From Paenibacillus tianjinensis (GTDB lineage: Bacteria > Bacillota > Bacilli > Paenibacillales > Paenibacillaceae), in contig NZ_CP070969.1 of NCBI RefSeq assembly GCF_017086365.1, forward strand, positions 4,278,001 to 4,342,000: a stretch of DNA of 64,000 bases, given 5' to 3'. Under the pieces are notes generated by a model. That model ran no database searches and was not told where the DNA came from. It saw only the letters and a list, made by a program, of their open reading frames with translations. Within the stretch, counting starts at the first letter, position 1; every line of letters starts with the position of its first letter. Shown here in pieces: positions 10,998-19,809 of the stretch. A program made the translations under genes and the position numbers.

Positions 10998-13900
10998 ATC
11001 TTAGGAGATATTGATTACAATAGAAAACCAATTAAGCCACAGATATTTTTGGCTAAGCCAAATAGAGAAATTATTAGCAAACTGTCCGAAGCATACAGTG
11101 TTTCAATAGAAACAAAAATAAATGACATTTACACACTTAACTTCTCTCTTCCGTTTTTCATAGACGTTAATCATCGCTTAGAACGCAACAAAAATGTTGA
11201 TTTATTGAGAGAAAACTATTGTATTAAAGTAGTATTGGGAAGTAAAACTGAATGGTTTATCATAAATGAGATTAGCAATGCCGTTGATGTTGACTCTGAT
11301 ATAAAAATGGTAAAATGTTATGCTGCCTATCATGAATTAACAAATTTAATTATTGAAAGTTTAAGTGTTGAATCATATAATGCTGAACAAATATTAAACC
11401 TTGTTCTAAAACGAAGTTTGTGGACTGTAGGGTATATTGATGCTGATTTCAAATTAACGTATAGAGCATTTGATTTTCCTGAGAATAAAATCTTAGATTG
11501 TGTGTTCTCTGTTGGTGAAACATTTAACGCAATATTTACCTTTAATACAGATCTACGGACTATAGACATGACAAAGCCTGAACTTACTGGAATAAATCGC
11601 GGATTAACTTTTTCATATGGTAAATATCTCAAATCTATGGATCACACCATTAGGACAGATGAAGTAGTCACGCGAATGTCTGCTAGTGGTCAGGATGGTC
11701 TGGGAATCCAGAAAGTTAATCCCACAGGACAAAACTATATTGAGAATTATGGATATTGGATGTATCCATTTGAAAGAGACCTTAGCGGGAATATACTGCA
11801 ATCAAGTTATTTTATGAGCGACAGTCTATGCTCTGCTCTGCTTGATTATGAAGCACTAGTAGAAAGTAAAAAAAGCTTATTTTCTGGGTATTTAAACTAT
11901 CTAGAAACGTTTGAAACTGATTTAAATGCTCTTACCATTCAAATGACTACCCTTCAAAATGAAGCATCAGCAGTACAACAAGTCGAATTGGCACAATTAA
12001 TGGTTAATGGGCTTCCTAATACTGCAATGATGTTTAAGGATAAATATACATCTACCGGAACAACTCAGAGAGTTTTCACTTTAAAACCTGATTATGCATA
12101 TGCCGTTATGATTAAAGTCACAAATAATACAGGTGTAAGTGTTTATTTAGATGGTCAAATCAAACCGACCATAATGGATCAGTGGATTGTTTTGGAGAAG
12201 GTAAATGGTGTTGTAAATTCAACAGTAACTATTATTGGCGGCAATACCGAAGTATTTATTCAAGTTGCCAATATAAGCATTTCCGAGAATACTACAATTG
12301 GTAACGAAGCTACAATTATTGATAGATATTGTTTAGACCATAAGCAGATGCAGATTAATGCAAAACAAACTGAAATCAACAATAAAACTAACGATATTAA
12401 TACCGTCAAAAGTCAGATCTCAACACTTCAAACTCTTCTTGCGGCTGAGAATAACTTCACAACTGAACAATTACGCGAACTAAATTTATATATGTTTGAG
12501 TATAAATATAGCGATGATACTATTATTGATGCTCAAGATTTATATGATGCAGCCCTTGAAAAGTTCAGAGAGTTACAACAACCACAATTAGAAATATCGG
12601 TTGACATTGTAAACTTTTTAGAAGTTGTTGAAGAACAAGCGAATTGGAATAAGTTAAATCTAGGTGATTTCGTCAATGTTAAATATGAACCTACGAATAC
12701 GAATGTAACGGCAAGAATAACCCAGATCGATTACGATTATGAGAATTTCAATATTAAATTAGTTTTGTCTAATGCTAAAAATGCAAATGATGAAGCAAAA
12801 AGACTAGAAAAGTTCCTTAATGATGCCAAAAATACTAATGTCACTGTTGATTTGAATAAGAATCCTTGGGGAAAAGCAGTTGTTGATACGTCTGAAATGA
12901 GTCAATTGTTTGAGAACTTTTGGAACAAGGTTACAAATGAGATCAATATGGCTTCCAATGAGTATGTAACTTTCGATAGGTCTGGATTAACAATTGTTGA
13001 CCCAAATGACCCTTTGAGATTTCTTCGAGGAACACATGGAGTTTTGGGATTAACAAATGATGGTGGGCTATCATATAAAACTGCTATTTCGGCAGATGGT
13101 ATTATCGCAGAACAGGTATTGGGTAAAATAATTCTTGGTCAACGCGTGGTCATAGGTACAGATGACGGTGTATGGATGACCGAAGGACCACAAACAACCA
13201 TAACAGATAGATATGGTCGTGTTGCAATGAAACTTGGCTTATATGAAGAGAACCCAGACTATTACGGAATTATTGTAAATCGTTATGATGGTTTCTTGTC
13301 TACCTCTGCTCTCATTAATCGAATAGTCATCAATTCAGAAGATGGATTTAAAATTCAACGTTGGACTGGATCATCATTTGAAGATAAACTGTATGCGGAC
13401 TATCAAGGGTATTTATTTGCTGAAGATATGACCACAAAAAGATTAAAAATTGTATCCGACACAGAAGAATTGATGCTTGATAGTTATACAAAGTTCATGG
13501 ACATTGGTAAGTTTGATGAAATTCTTACCGATGGTAAATTGACTTCACTTGAAAAACTTCAGGTTTTGGGTGAACGCACAAGAATCATGAGTGAATATGT
13601 GAAATTATTAGCACAAGCAAATGATTATAAGACTACAACGAGAGATGATACATTAAGGATTGATCCAACTAATCTAACGAATACATATGATGCTCTGATT
13701 GCTTATCTCGCCCCACTACTCACTGACATGGATGCTACTACGGTTGTTGATCGAACAGTTTTTAATAATACATTCAAAACCTACTATGATGAAGTTGTAA
13801 ATCTGCTAAATGCGATTAATGACTCTATTAGATATAGTAGTTTACAACTGGGTAGTTTGTATAATGGAGTTCTCCTGGACAGCATAAATGGTGTCACTGT

Positions 13901-15461
13901 AACACGTTCTGATGAATTGTATCGAACTAGGCTCAATGCTACCGACGGTATATCAATTGAGAAAAAAGTTAACAATGTGTGGACTAGAAAATTCTATGTA
14001 AATGTGGAAGATAGTCGCCTTTGGGTTGAAGAATTAGTAGCCAAGAAACTTACAATTGTCAACGATTTGAATGATATCTTTTTAGATGTTGATACCAGCT
14101 ATTTAGATATTGGACGATTTACTACAATTATCACCGATAACAAATTGACTTCAATTGAAAAGTTAACTCTTAAGCAGGAATGGCAGACTATTCAGACAGA
14201 ATATGCAAAGTTATTGTCTCAGGCTAATGCTTATAAGACATCTACTAGAGATAATTATCAAACAATCCTTATTGATATTCCTCCATTCACCAATGCCTAT
14301 AATAATCTATATAATTATGTTGCACCTCTACTCGCTGATATGACGGCTACAACAGATATCGATAGAGAAGTTTTCAAATCCAAATTTCAGAGTTATTACA
14401 ATGAAGCTCAGAGAATTATTAATGAAATTACGGACGCTGTTAAATGGGGCAGTGTTCAACTTGGTTTGCCTTATAATAAATTAGTCCTTGATGCTGTTAA
14501 TGGCCTAACCGTTACTCGTTCTGATGATGTTGTTAAAACAGTACTTAATGCAACAGAAGGATTCTCTATCTACAGAAACAATGAGAAGGTATTCTATCTC
14601 GATACATACGGAGTATTAAGAGCTAATAGCTTGATAGCCAAAAAGTTAAAAATCACATCTGACCCTATTGGTGGATCATCAGAGGATGAATTATTGTTGG
14701 ATGCCGAAAGCAAAATTTTTTACATGAATCGTTGGTCAATCGTTGGTTTGGCATCATTAAGTTCTGATTTGGTGGCCGCAACATTTCTAAGTAGCGATTT
14801 TGGATATATTACAGACCTCATTGCCGCAAAAGTCTCCACTTTGTCTAATAGTGCAGTTAGTGATTGGACAAACTTTATTGAGATTAAAGATAACTCTGCC
14901 AATTGGATAACAGGAAAGGTTAGTGGTTCGGGCACGCAAAAGACCCTTCCTGATGGCACTCCTGTGTATTGGTTAAATTCGTCTCAGACCGGACAAATGA
15001 CAACAGAGGTTACCGCTTGGCCCGTTCTAGAATATCCAATCAATAAAAAAACAAAATTATCTATTTCATTTCAAGATTCTGGAGAAATGGCTTTTCCTAA
15101 AATGACATTTGGCGAAGGAACTGGAGCCTCTGAAAATGCTGGCAAGGGGTTTATTACAAAGCCGGATGGGAGTTTTGAATTCAAGTATTTTTCAAGCGAT
15201 TCAAATGCCAAGGAAAGATCATTAAAGTTCGACGATACCTCCGTCTCTTTATATTCTCAGAACGGAACAGTGCAAATTAAGCACAGCAGCGGAGTTATGT
15301 TTGATATTAATAGCGATGGCACGATCATTAGGATGGCTCATCCCACTTCTGGAGAAATCAGACTGTCTCCGAACGGAATGACCGCTGATATTAATGGAAC
15401 ACTGGATTTAAAATCAACTGGAAATATGTCGTTCTCTGCTCCACAGTATAATTTTATTTAA
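10998..15461 (+). CDS. Large tail protein (Tal/tail-spike type) with tandem 200-residue repeats
   Basis: About 1487 residues. The first ~600 residues fit the N-terminal hub domain of phage minor structural/tail endopeptidase proteins (FLAKPNREIISKLSEAYSV, then alternating beta strands, LGDFVNVKYEP, ITQIDYDYENFNIKLV). A linker is followed by two copies of a ~200-residue unit (about residues 815-1015 and 1015-1215), each running from KKLxIV through LTSxEKL, QANxYKTxTRD and NGVTVTRSD, with a third partial start at 14640. The C-terminus is beta-rich and glycine-rich, like a fibre. Start: a strong AAAGGAGG at 10981-10988 abuts a GTG at 10989, too close for use. The codon at normal spacing is ATC at 10998, followed by LGDIDYNRKP, which looks like a natural N-terminus. 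If GTG is used the protein gains three residues. Confidence 0.85.
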   Translation: MLGDIDYNRKPIKPQIFLAKPNREIISKLSEAYSVSIETKINDIYTLNFSLPFFIDVNHRLERNKNVDLLRENYCIKVVLGSKTEWFIINEISNAVDVDSDIKMVKCYAAYHELTNLIIESLSVESYNAEQILNLVLKRSLWTVGYIDADFKLTYRAFDFPENKILDCVFSVGETFNAIFTFNTDLRTIDMTKPELTGINRGLTFSYGKYLKSMDHTIRTDEVVTRMSASGQDGLGIQKVNPTGQNYIENYGYWMYPFERDLSGNILQSSYFMSDSLCSALLDYEALVESKKSLFSGYLNYLETFETDLNALTIQMTTLQNEASAVQQVELAQLMVNGLPNTAMMFKDKYTSTGTTQRVFTLKPDYAYAVMIKVTNNTGVSVYLDGQIKPTIMDQWIVLEKVNGVVNSTVTIIGGNTEVFIQVANISISENTTIGNEATIIDRYCLDHKQMQINAKQTEINNKTNDINTVKSQISTLQTLLAAENNFTTEQLRELNLYMFEYKYSDDTIIDAQDLYDAALEKFRELQQPQLEISVDIVNFLEVVEEQANWNKLNLGDFVNVKYEPTNTNVTARITQIDYDYENFNIKLVLSNAKNANDEAKRLEKFLNDAKNTNVTVDLNKNPWGKAVVDTSEMSQLFENFWNKVTNEINMASNEYVTFDRSGLTIVDPNDPLRFLRGTHGVLGLTNDGGLSYKTAISADGIIAEQVLGKIILGQRVVIGTDDGVWMTEGPQTTITDRYGRVAMKLGLYEENPDYYGIIVNRYDGFLSTSALINRIVINSEDGFKIQRWTGSSFEDKLYADYQGYLFAEDMTTKRLKIVSDTEELMLDSYTKFMDIGKFDEILTDGKLTSLEKLQVLGERTRIMSEYVKLLAQANDYKTTTRDDTLRIDPTNLTNTYDALIAYLAPLLTDMDATTVVDRTVFNNTFKTYYDEVVNLLNAINDSIRYSSLQLGSLYNGVLLDSINGVTVTRSDELYRTRLNATDGISIEKKVNNVWTRKFYVNVEDSRLWVEELVAKKLTIVNDLNDIFLDVDTSYLDIGRFTTIITDNKLTSIEKLTLKQEWQTIQTEYAKLLSQANAYKTSTRDNYQTILIDIPPFTNAYNNLYNYVAPLLADMTATTDIDREVFKSKFQSYYNEAQRIINEITDAVKWGSVQLGLPYNKLVLDAVNGLTVTRSDDVVKTVLNATEGFSIYRNNEKVFYLDTYGVLRANSLIAKKLKITSDPIGGSSEDELLLDAESKIFYMNRWSIVGLASLSSDLVAATFLSSDFGYITDLIAAKVSTLSNSAVSDWTNFIEIKDNSANWITGKVSGSGTQKTLPDGTPVYWLNSSQTGQMTTEVTAWPVLEYPINKKTKLSISFQDSGEMAFPKMTFGEGTGASENAGKGFITKPDGSFEFKYFSSDSNAKERSLKFDDTSVSLYSQNGTVQIKHSSGVMFDINSDGTIIRMAHPTSGEIRLSPNGMTADINGTLDLKSTGNMSFSAPQYNFI

Positions 15462-15472
15462 TAAACAATTGA

Positions 15473-15501
15473 TAGACGTAATTTGTCTAATATTGTATAA
15501 T
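15473..15501 (+). promoter_or_regulatory. Candidate sigma-A promoter of the stalk-domain moron gene
   Basis: TAGACG at 15473-15478 and TATAAT at 15496-15501 are separated by 17 bases, 36 bases upstream of the ATG at 15537. The -10 is perfect and the -35 matches four of six consensus bases. Together with the terminator behind the gene this makes a self-contained transcription unit between two tail genes. Confidence 0.6.
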
Positions 15502-15536
15502 TAAAATAAATATAATTATTTGGGAGTGAAATAAAA

Positions 15537-16220
15537 ATGAAAGAAAAGTTTAAAATTGCTTCAGCATTTCTATGCGGGGCACTGCTCTTTTCGGGTGTAT
15601 CATTTGCTGCTACCGGAGACTTTGTTGCTAAAACTTCGAAATTTAAAATTGTAGTAAACGGCAAAGAACAGAAATTAGCAAAATCTCCAGTCACCATTGA
15701 TGGATCAGCCTATGTGCCTGTTCGAGATGTTGGTTCAATTACTGGGTATGAAGTCGGATTTAAGAATGGAGTAATAAGTTTGGATAATGAAGCAGTAATC
15801 ATTGATCACCTAAATACAACGACTACAACAAATGTCAGCACGGAATCAGATGTAATTAAATTCAAGAAATTACCCATAACCATTGAGAAAAATGGAATAT
15901 CAGTAACGGTTAATAGGGTTTCGCAGGGGGAAAATTCGACCGACCTGGATGTGACCGTTGTTAATTCTCTTGATTCTCGAAAAAACATTAGATACGATTT
16001 GTCAATGGGGTCTAACCTGAGAGTTGAAGGAATTCCATTCTCTACTAAAGGAACATTCTACGGCAAAGAAAATTTCCCTTCAATGGTTGCGGCGAAGGAA
16101 ACCATTAATGGTATCATTACAAAAGAAAAAGTTTCTTCCGGAACGAAGAATATTGTTTTTCATATTGAAATTGGGGCAAGTACATACTCTTTTTACATTG
16201 ACACAGATGGAGATCTATAA
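15537..16220 (+). CDS. Secreted stalk-domain (copper amine oxidase N-like) protein, phage moron
   Basis: 227 residues with a signal peptide (two lysines, then a hydrophobic core IASAFLCGALLFSGVSFA and a likely cut after the final alanine near residue 25). Residues ~30-85 match the stalk domain often labelled copper amine oxidase N-terminal-like (FKIVVNGKEQKL, then AYVPVRDVGSITG and VISLDNE). This domain is abundant in Paenibacillus surface proteins and does not imply amine-oxidase activity. The rest is a beta-rich domain without recognised family. Exported to the cell surface or wall. It is not a usual virion gene; own promoter and terminator mark it as a moron expressed from the lysogen. Superinfection exclusion or a cell-wall role are possible; neither is shown. 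Confidence 0.75.
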   Translation: MKEKFKIASAFLCGALLFSGVSFAATGDFVAKTSKFKIVVNGKEQKLAKSPVTIDGSAYVPVRDVGSITGYEVGFKNGVISLDNEAVIIDHLNTTTTTNVSTESDVIKFKKLPITIEKNGISVTVNRVSQGENSTDLDVTVVNSLDSRKNIRYDLSMGSNLRVEGIPFSTKGTFYGKENFPSMVAAKETINGIITKEKVSSGTKNIVFHIEIGASTYSFYIDTDGDL

Positions 16221-16238
16221 TCAAAAAACTACAATATA

Positions 16239-16279
16239 AAAAGAGAGCCTTCAGAATTGATCTGGCAGGCTCTTTTTTA
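16239..16279 (+). terminator. Rho-independent terminator of the moron gene
   Basis: GAGCCT (16245-16250) pairs with AGGCTC (16267-16272) with extra A-T pairs outside, and six T follow. The loop is long (16 bases). Confidence 0.75.
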
Positions 16280-16658
16280 TATTGAATTAAGTAGTAAAAT
16301 CTCATGCTGTTTTTACTAAGTATTATTGAGAACATTTTTATGAGTCATTTATTGATCGGAAAAGCAGTAAAAACATGACCACATTTCACCTCTAAGAATC
16401 TGCTTGAAAATCTCTTAAGAAATCCATCGTTTTTCGTGACAAAATTTAGGGCAAAATATTACCACATAATATAACTCTATGTTATAATTTAACCAGACCA
16501 ATTCTGATAGATTACTCTACTATATACTATATCCCGACAGTCTATTATTTATGCATGTCGAATGTAATTTATTTTGGGGAAAATCTATTATAATTCGGTA
16601 CATGTTTTGAGGGTATTTGCACTACGCATCTTCTAGTATAAAACTAGGAGGTGAAAAC
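16280..16658 (+). promoter_or_regulatory. AT-rich control region before the toxin-antitoxin-like pair
   Basis: This 379-base gap has no credible gene. It holds an inverted pair near 16303-16318 and 16365-16377 (TCATG...TTTTTACT against AGTAAAAACATGA), a palindrome ATAAC-TCTAT-GTTAT at 16471-16485 that overlaps a perfect -10 hexamer TATAAT at 16483-16488, and a second TATAAT at 16589-16594, about 65 bases before the ATG. Neither -10 has a good -35. The palindrome over the -10 would suit an autoregulatory operator. The AGGAGGTG at 16647-16654 is a strong ribosome binding site for the gene that follows. Confidence 0.45.
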
Positions 16659-16871
16659 ATGAAAAAGAACGAGGAAGAAAATGAGGAGGAAAAAAAGATG
16701 AGGAGCGCATTGGCAGAAAAGTATCCGAATTTAAAAGTCGGTCTTGACTACAAAAAAATGCTCGAATCATTCGAACTTCCTAAATCCAAAGATGATACCA
16801 TTATTCTCAACCCCAAGAACGAAGCTCATGTGAAATGGTTTAATCTAGAAGATGGTGAAGATAACGAGTGA
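16659..16871 (+). CDS. Small acidic protein, candidate antitoxin of a PemK/MazF-like pair
   Basis: 70 residues from the ATG at 16659, which follows a strong AGGAGGTGAAAAC; an in-frame start at 16617 has no such site. The first 15 residues are a lysine/glutamate run and the C-terminus is acidic (WFNLEDGEDNE). No DNA-binding motif is recognisable. Its TGA overlaps the GTG start of the MazF-like gene by three bases, so the two are translationally coupled, and small-acidic-then-toxin is the usual order of type II modules. The antitoxin role is inferred from this arrangement alone; it could be an unrelated regulator. Confidence 0.5.
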   Translation: MKKNEEENEEEKKMRSALAEKYPNLKVGLDYKKMLESFELPKSKDDTIILNPKNEAHVKWFNLEDGEDNE

Positions 16872-17236
16872 GTAAGCACGAAATTGGAAATGTTTATAAA
16901 GGATATTTTCAGTATCAAGATCAGCCCGGAACCAAGGATTTTCGGAGACTTCTCTTAACTGACATTGTTGGAGAAAATCTAGACATAGGAATTATGACTC
17001 AAATAACCACACAAGGGCCAAAAACACCTCCTACCCATTATGATCAGTTTAGGGAGCCAATAGGAAAATGGAGTCAGGCTGGACTCAACAAAAAGTCATA
17101 TGCTAGAGTCAATAAGAATATGCCTCTTCCTCTAAACGTCTTAAATAATCCAATCGGGAAATTAGACGAAGAAGATTTTTTAAGAATAGTTGGAGAGGCT
17201 CTTAAGTATATGAGCATTAAAGGATTTGAGCATTAA
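16868..17236 (+). CDS. PemK/MazF-like protein, candidate mRNA-interferase toxin
   Basis: 122 residues from a GTG that overlaps the stop of the preceding gene. The order of elements follows MazF/PemK: IGNVYKGYF strand, FRRLLLTDI, GIMTQITT, then NKKSYARVNKNMPLP and LNNPIGKLDEEDFLRIVGEAL, matching the family's S-x-hydrophobic-R segment and the closing IG-x-L-x-x-x-D helix. Family knowledge: such proteins cleave mRNA and are held inactive by a small partner. The usual N-terminal RGD/GD-V-hydrophobic strand is present only as GNVY, and the loop between strands is longer than in E. coli MazF, so activity is uncertain. Monocistronic pair with terminators behind it, inside the tail operon. Confidence 0.55.
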   Translation: MSKHEIGNVYKGYFQYQDQPGTKDFRRLLLTDIVGENLDIGIMTQITTQGPKTPPTHYDQFREPIGKWSQAGLNKKSYARVNKNMPLPLNVLNNPIGKLDEEDFLRIVGEALKYMSIKGFEH

Positions 17237-17260
17237 TAAATTACATAAGTTAGACCATTT

Positions 17261-17290
17261 AAAGTCACTCCATCATCGGAGTGGCTTTTA
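17261..17290 (+). terminator. Rho-independent terminator after the toxin-like gene
   Basis: AAGTCACTCC pairs with GGAGTGGCTT (one G-T pair) around ATCATC, then TTT. It closes the toxin-antitoxin-like unit. Confidence 0.8.
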
Positions 17291-17353
17291 TAATGCGCTG
17301 CCCCTCTTCCCCATTCAAATAAAATAACAATTTCATAAGGAAATCCAACACAT

Positions 17354-17385
17354 AAAACCCTTATAAACAAAGGGTTTTTTATTTT
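17354..17385 (+). terminator. Second terminator-like hairpin before the PAAR-like gene
   Basis: AAACCCTT pairs with AAGGGTTT over a six-base loop and is followed by TTTATTTT. With the hairpin at 17261-17290 it doubly insulates the inserted block from the tail genes. The ribosome binding site of the PAAR-like gene starts 11 bases later. Confidence 0.65.
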
Positions 17386-17412
17386 GTCTTCTTTTAAAAG
17401 GATGTGAACTAA

Positions 17413-17859
17413 ATCGCTAAAGTAGCTGTCGATGGCTCAAAAATCGCTGAATCCACCAAAACTGGTCATGTGACATATGATATCTATTATTGGGACAATG
17501 GAGACGAAGATACAGGTGGATACTGGTGGTATGGTGGTTCTTCCTCGACTGGAGCCAAGATTACAGGCACTGTCTCATCAAACTCAACAATGAAAGTTAA
17601 TGGAATAGCGGTTGCCACAGTTGATAACGTAACTAATGAGACATGGGAAGCATATCCGCCTATCCCTTCTGGTAACGGTTGGACTGATTACAGACCAACT
17701 TCTCCAACATCAGGGGTTGGGGAAGGAAAGATAACGGGCGGAAATAGTAAGAACGCTAAAGTAAATGGAAAGTTGATAGCCGTTGTCGGATCACAAGTCA
17801 CTACTTGTTTAGATACAGTATCGACGATTGAAGACGGAATTGATCTTATTAACTTGTAA
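17413..17859 (+). CDS. PAAR-like tail-tip protein
   Basis: 148 residues. Two repeats of the PAAR-like pattern are visible: KITGTVSSNSTMKVNGIAVA and GEGKITGGNSKNAKVNGKLI, each a glycine-led strand followed by VNG and a hydrophobic strand, with ETWEAYPPIPS between. Family knowledge: PAAR-like proteins form sharpened spike tips. Start: a GTG at 17470 has no ribosome binding site, while AAAAGGATG lies eight bases before an ATC at 17413, immediately preceded in frame by a TAA. Reading from this ATC gives xAKVAVDGSKIAESTKTGH, a sensible first strand of the fold. I therefore call an ATC start. The gene directly precedes the distal tail protein, matching a tail-tip role. Confidence 0.75.
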   Translation: MAKVAVDGSKIAESTKTGHVTYDIYYWDNGDEDTGGYWWYGGSSSTGAKITGTVSSNSTMKVNGIAVATVDNVTNETWEAYPPIPSGNGWTDYRPTSPTSGVGEGKITGGNSKNAKVNGKLIAVVGSQVTTCLDTVSTIEDGIDLINL

Positions 17860-17872
17860 AGAGGGTGATTAA

Positions 17873-18478
17873 ATGACAATACGAGACTCGCTTTACTTCT
17901 CTTTTGCGGGCAAGAAATCAATTAACTATGGGATCTATAATGTGAATATTGATTCGGGAATGCAAGAAGAAACCTTTGCTCCCACAGCAGAGATAGTCGA
18001 GGAAACAATTAAAGGAAGAGATAAACCTTATTTTCAACGACTAAAAAGAGAGCCATTAAAATTCTCAGTTAACTTCGCTTTTGAAGATACCTGGGACACA
18101 CAAAAAATTAGAGAAGTTGCTCAGTGGCTAACATCTCCAGAATATTACCAAGAGCTTTACTTTACGAATGAACAAGGTAATAACCCAGAACGCATATTCT
18201 ATGCCATGGTTGTAGATGATTCCACTCTTGTACATAACAGTTTGAAGCAAGGATACGTAAAATTAACCTTCCGTTGTGACTCCCCCTACTCCTATACTCC
18301 AATTACAACAAGTAGAGAATATATTTGGGATAAGGCTTCAGAAAGTATTGGGCTGACTGATTTTTCTCAAGGAGAAAAGAAATCACTCATAGTTAATGGT
18401 TCAGGACAACTTACTCTGAATCCGAATAAGCCAAAATGGAGTGATTTTCCTACTGGAACAAAATGGAGCGATCTTTAA
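17873..18478 (+). CDS. Distal tail protein (Dit-like, siphovirus tail component)
   Basis: 201 residues, ATG with GAGGGTG upstream, 13 bases after the PAAR-like gene. The text FSFAGKKSINYGIYNVNIDSG, LKREPLKFSVNFAFED and FRCDSPYSYTP follows the N-terminal domain of Dit/siphovirus tail-component proteins (PF05709 type). These form the hexameric ring joining the tail tube to the tip. Soluble, beta-rich, no signal peptide. In most siphophages Dit lies directly after the tape measure; here it follows the large tail protein and the inserted moron block, so the block or a local rearrangement separates them. Confidence 0.8.
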   Translation: MTIRDSLYFSFAGKKSINYGIYNVNIDSGMQEETFAPTAEIVEETIKGRDKPYFQRLKREPLKFSVNFAFEDTWDTQKIREVAQWLTSPEYYQELYFTNEQGNNPERIFYAMVVDDSTLVHNSLKQGYVKLTFRCDSPYSYTPITTSREYIWDKASESIGLTDFSQGEKKSLIVNGSGQLTLNPNKPKWSDFPTGTKWSDL

Positions 18479-18501
18479 TCTTTAAGAAAGGAGAATGAAA
18501 T

Positions 18502-19146
18502 TTGGCGACAACATCAAATAAACTTGGTTTAAAAATCCCTTCATTTACTGATGAAGTGGAAGCAACATTGAATGATTTAGCAGGGAATTTCCAGACACTT
18601 GACAACGTTTCTGAAGAATATGTATCTAAGCCTCCACTAGATGGGCTATATAATGCTGGAAAAAGAATGTGGAACAACTATCAACTGACTCAAACTCATG
18701 CAGGATGGTCAAACATTAGAACCGGGAATTGTGCTCCGATTTGGGAATCATCTAAAGCCTATGTGGTTGGAAGTAAAGTTGTTCCTGTAAGAGATAATGG
18801 ACATTATTATGAATGTGTACAAGCCGGAAATTCTGGTGTTACTGAACCAATTTTTCCCGTCTCAGCAAATGGTCAAGTTCAAGATGTTAGAGGTTCGAAT
18901 ACTTGGATAGCATCGCACATGTATAAAGTAAATGATATTGCACTGCCAAGCATCGATAATGGGCGTTTCTACCTATGTGTACAGGCAGGAGAATCAAATG
19001 CTTCTGAACCTGTCTGGTCATTGGTAGATGGTAATACAACTTATGATAAAAACGTAGCCTGGAGAAGCTATCGAATTGCAAAGTGGAAAGAATCTGGCCC
19101 AGCAGCCTTATTCAAAGCGTTTGGGAAATTTGATGAGGTGATTTGA
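18502..19146 (+). CDS. Tail-tip protein with two carbohydrate-binding-like repeats
   Basis: 214 residues from a TTG preceded by AAAGGAG at eight bases. After a short N-terminal segment common in phage fibres (MATTSNKLGLKIPSF), two ~60-residue repeats appear: WESSKAYVVGSKVVPVRDNG to CVQAGNSGVTEPIF, and WIASHMYKVNDIALPSIDNG to CVQAGESNASEPVW. The W-x-x-Y-x-x-G-x-V then Y-x-C-V-Q-A-G and S-E-P-x-W pattern is common in phage receptor-binding and CBM5/12-like modules. A role in host recognition is inferred from this pattern and the position. No signal peptide. Confidence 0.65.
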   Translation: MATTSNKLGLKIPSFTDEVEATLNDLAGNFQTLDNVSEEYVSKPPLDGLYNAGKRMWNNYQLTQTHAGWSNIRTGNCAPIWESSKAYVVGSKVVPVRDNGHYYECVQAGNSGVTEPIFPVSANGQVQDVRGSNTWIASHMYKVNDIALPSIDNGRFYLCVQAGESNASEPVWSLVDGNTTYDKNVAWRSYRIAKWKESGPAALFKAFGKFDEVI

Positions 19147-19147
19147 A

Positions 19148-19789
19148 GTGACTAATTGGAAAAATATTTGCAATCTCACTGGTTACTATACCTCTCCCAC
19201 ACTAACGCTTCCTCTTATCTGTGATGGTGCTTTGAGTAGTATTACATGGAGTCAAACACTTGGGCAAGGAGATAAAGTTGTCGTTCAATCCAAAGTATCA
19301 TTCGATGGTTACAACTGGACTGAATGGCGTGAATGCGTAAATGGCGGAAGTATTCCTGATATAAGTGAAGATACATATATCGCTAACACAAAAATAGTAA
19401 TTCGTATAATTATTGATGCAACAGACCACGTTTCTCCTCCTCTAATTTCGAACGACATTACTCTCTATTTTGAACCCGTCATAGTTTTTAACAATAAAGG
19501 CGATGTCAAATGCAAACCTGAAATTTGGATTACTAAAATTGATAGTGGAGATTTTAGCTTAATAAATACTTCAAGAATTAACGATGAGTTCAAATTTGTA
19601 AATTTGGTTGATCAGGAAGTTATATATGTCAACAATGAACGCGAGGATATTCAGACGAGCCATGCAGTAACTTATCGCTATAAAGATTTTAATGATAATT
19701 ACTTAAACTTCCCTCCAGGGAAGAACATCTTAAGAGCAACCGGAAAAGCAAAAATAAAATTCAGGTATCAATTTGGACTGCTCCAATAA
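19148..19789 (+). CDS. Phage tail/fibre protein, unknown family
   Basis: 213 residues from a GTG right after the TGA of the previous gene, with GATGAGGTG upstream. Beta-rich, with a segment (VQSKVSFDGYNWTEWRECVN) resembling the sialidase/galactose-binding-like beta sandwich of fibre proteins; a similar text (TQSSNDGFSWSEWNE) occurs in the gene at 23864, so the two are probably distant paralogues. No membrane segment. Confidence 0.6.
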   Translation: MTNWKNICNLTGYYTSPTLTLPLICDGALSSITWSQTLGQGDKVVVQSKVSFDGYNWTEWRECVNGGSIPDISEDTYIANTKIVIRIIIDATDHVSPPLISNDITLYFEPVIVFNNKGDVKCKPEIWITKIDSGDFSLINTSRINDEFKFVNLVDQEVIYVNNEREDIQTSHAVTYRYKDFNDNYLNFPPGKNILRATGKAKIKFRYQFGLLQ

Positions 19790-19809
19790 TCCGACAAGGA
19801 GGTGATATA

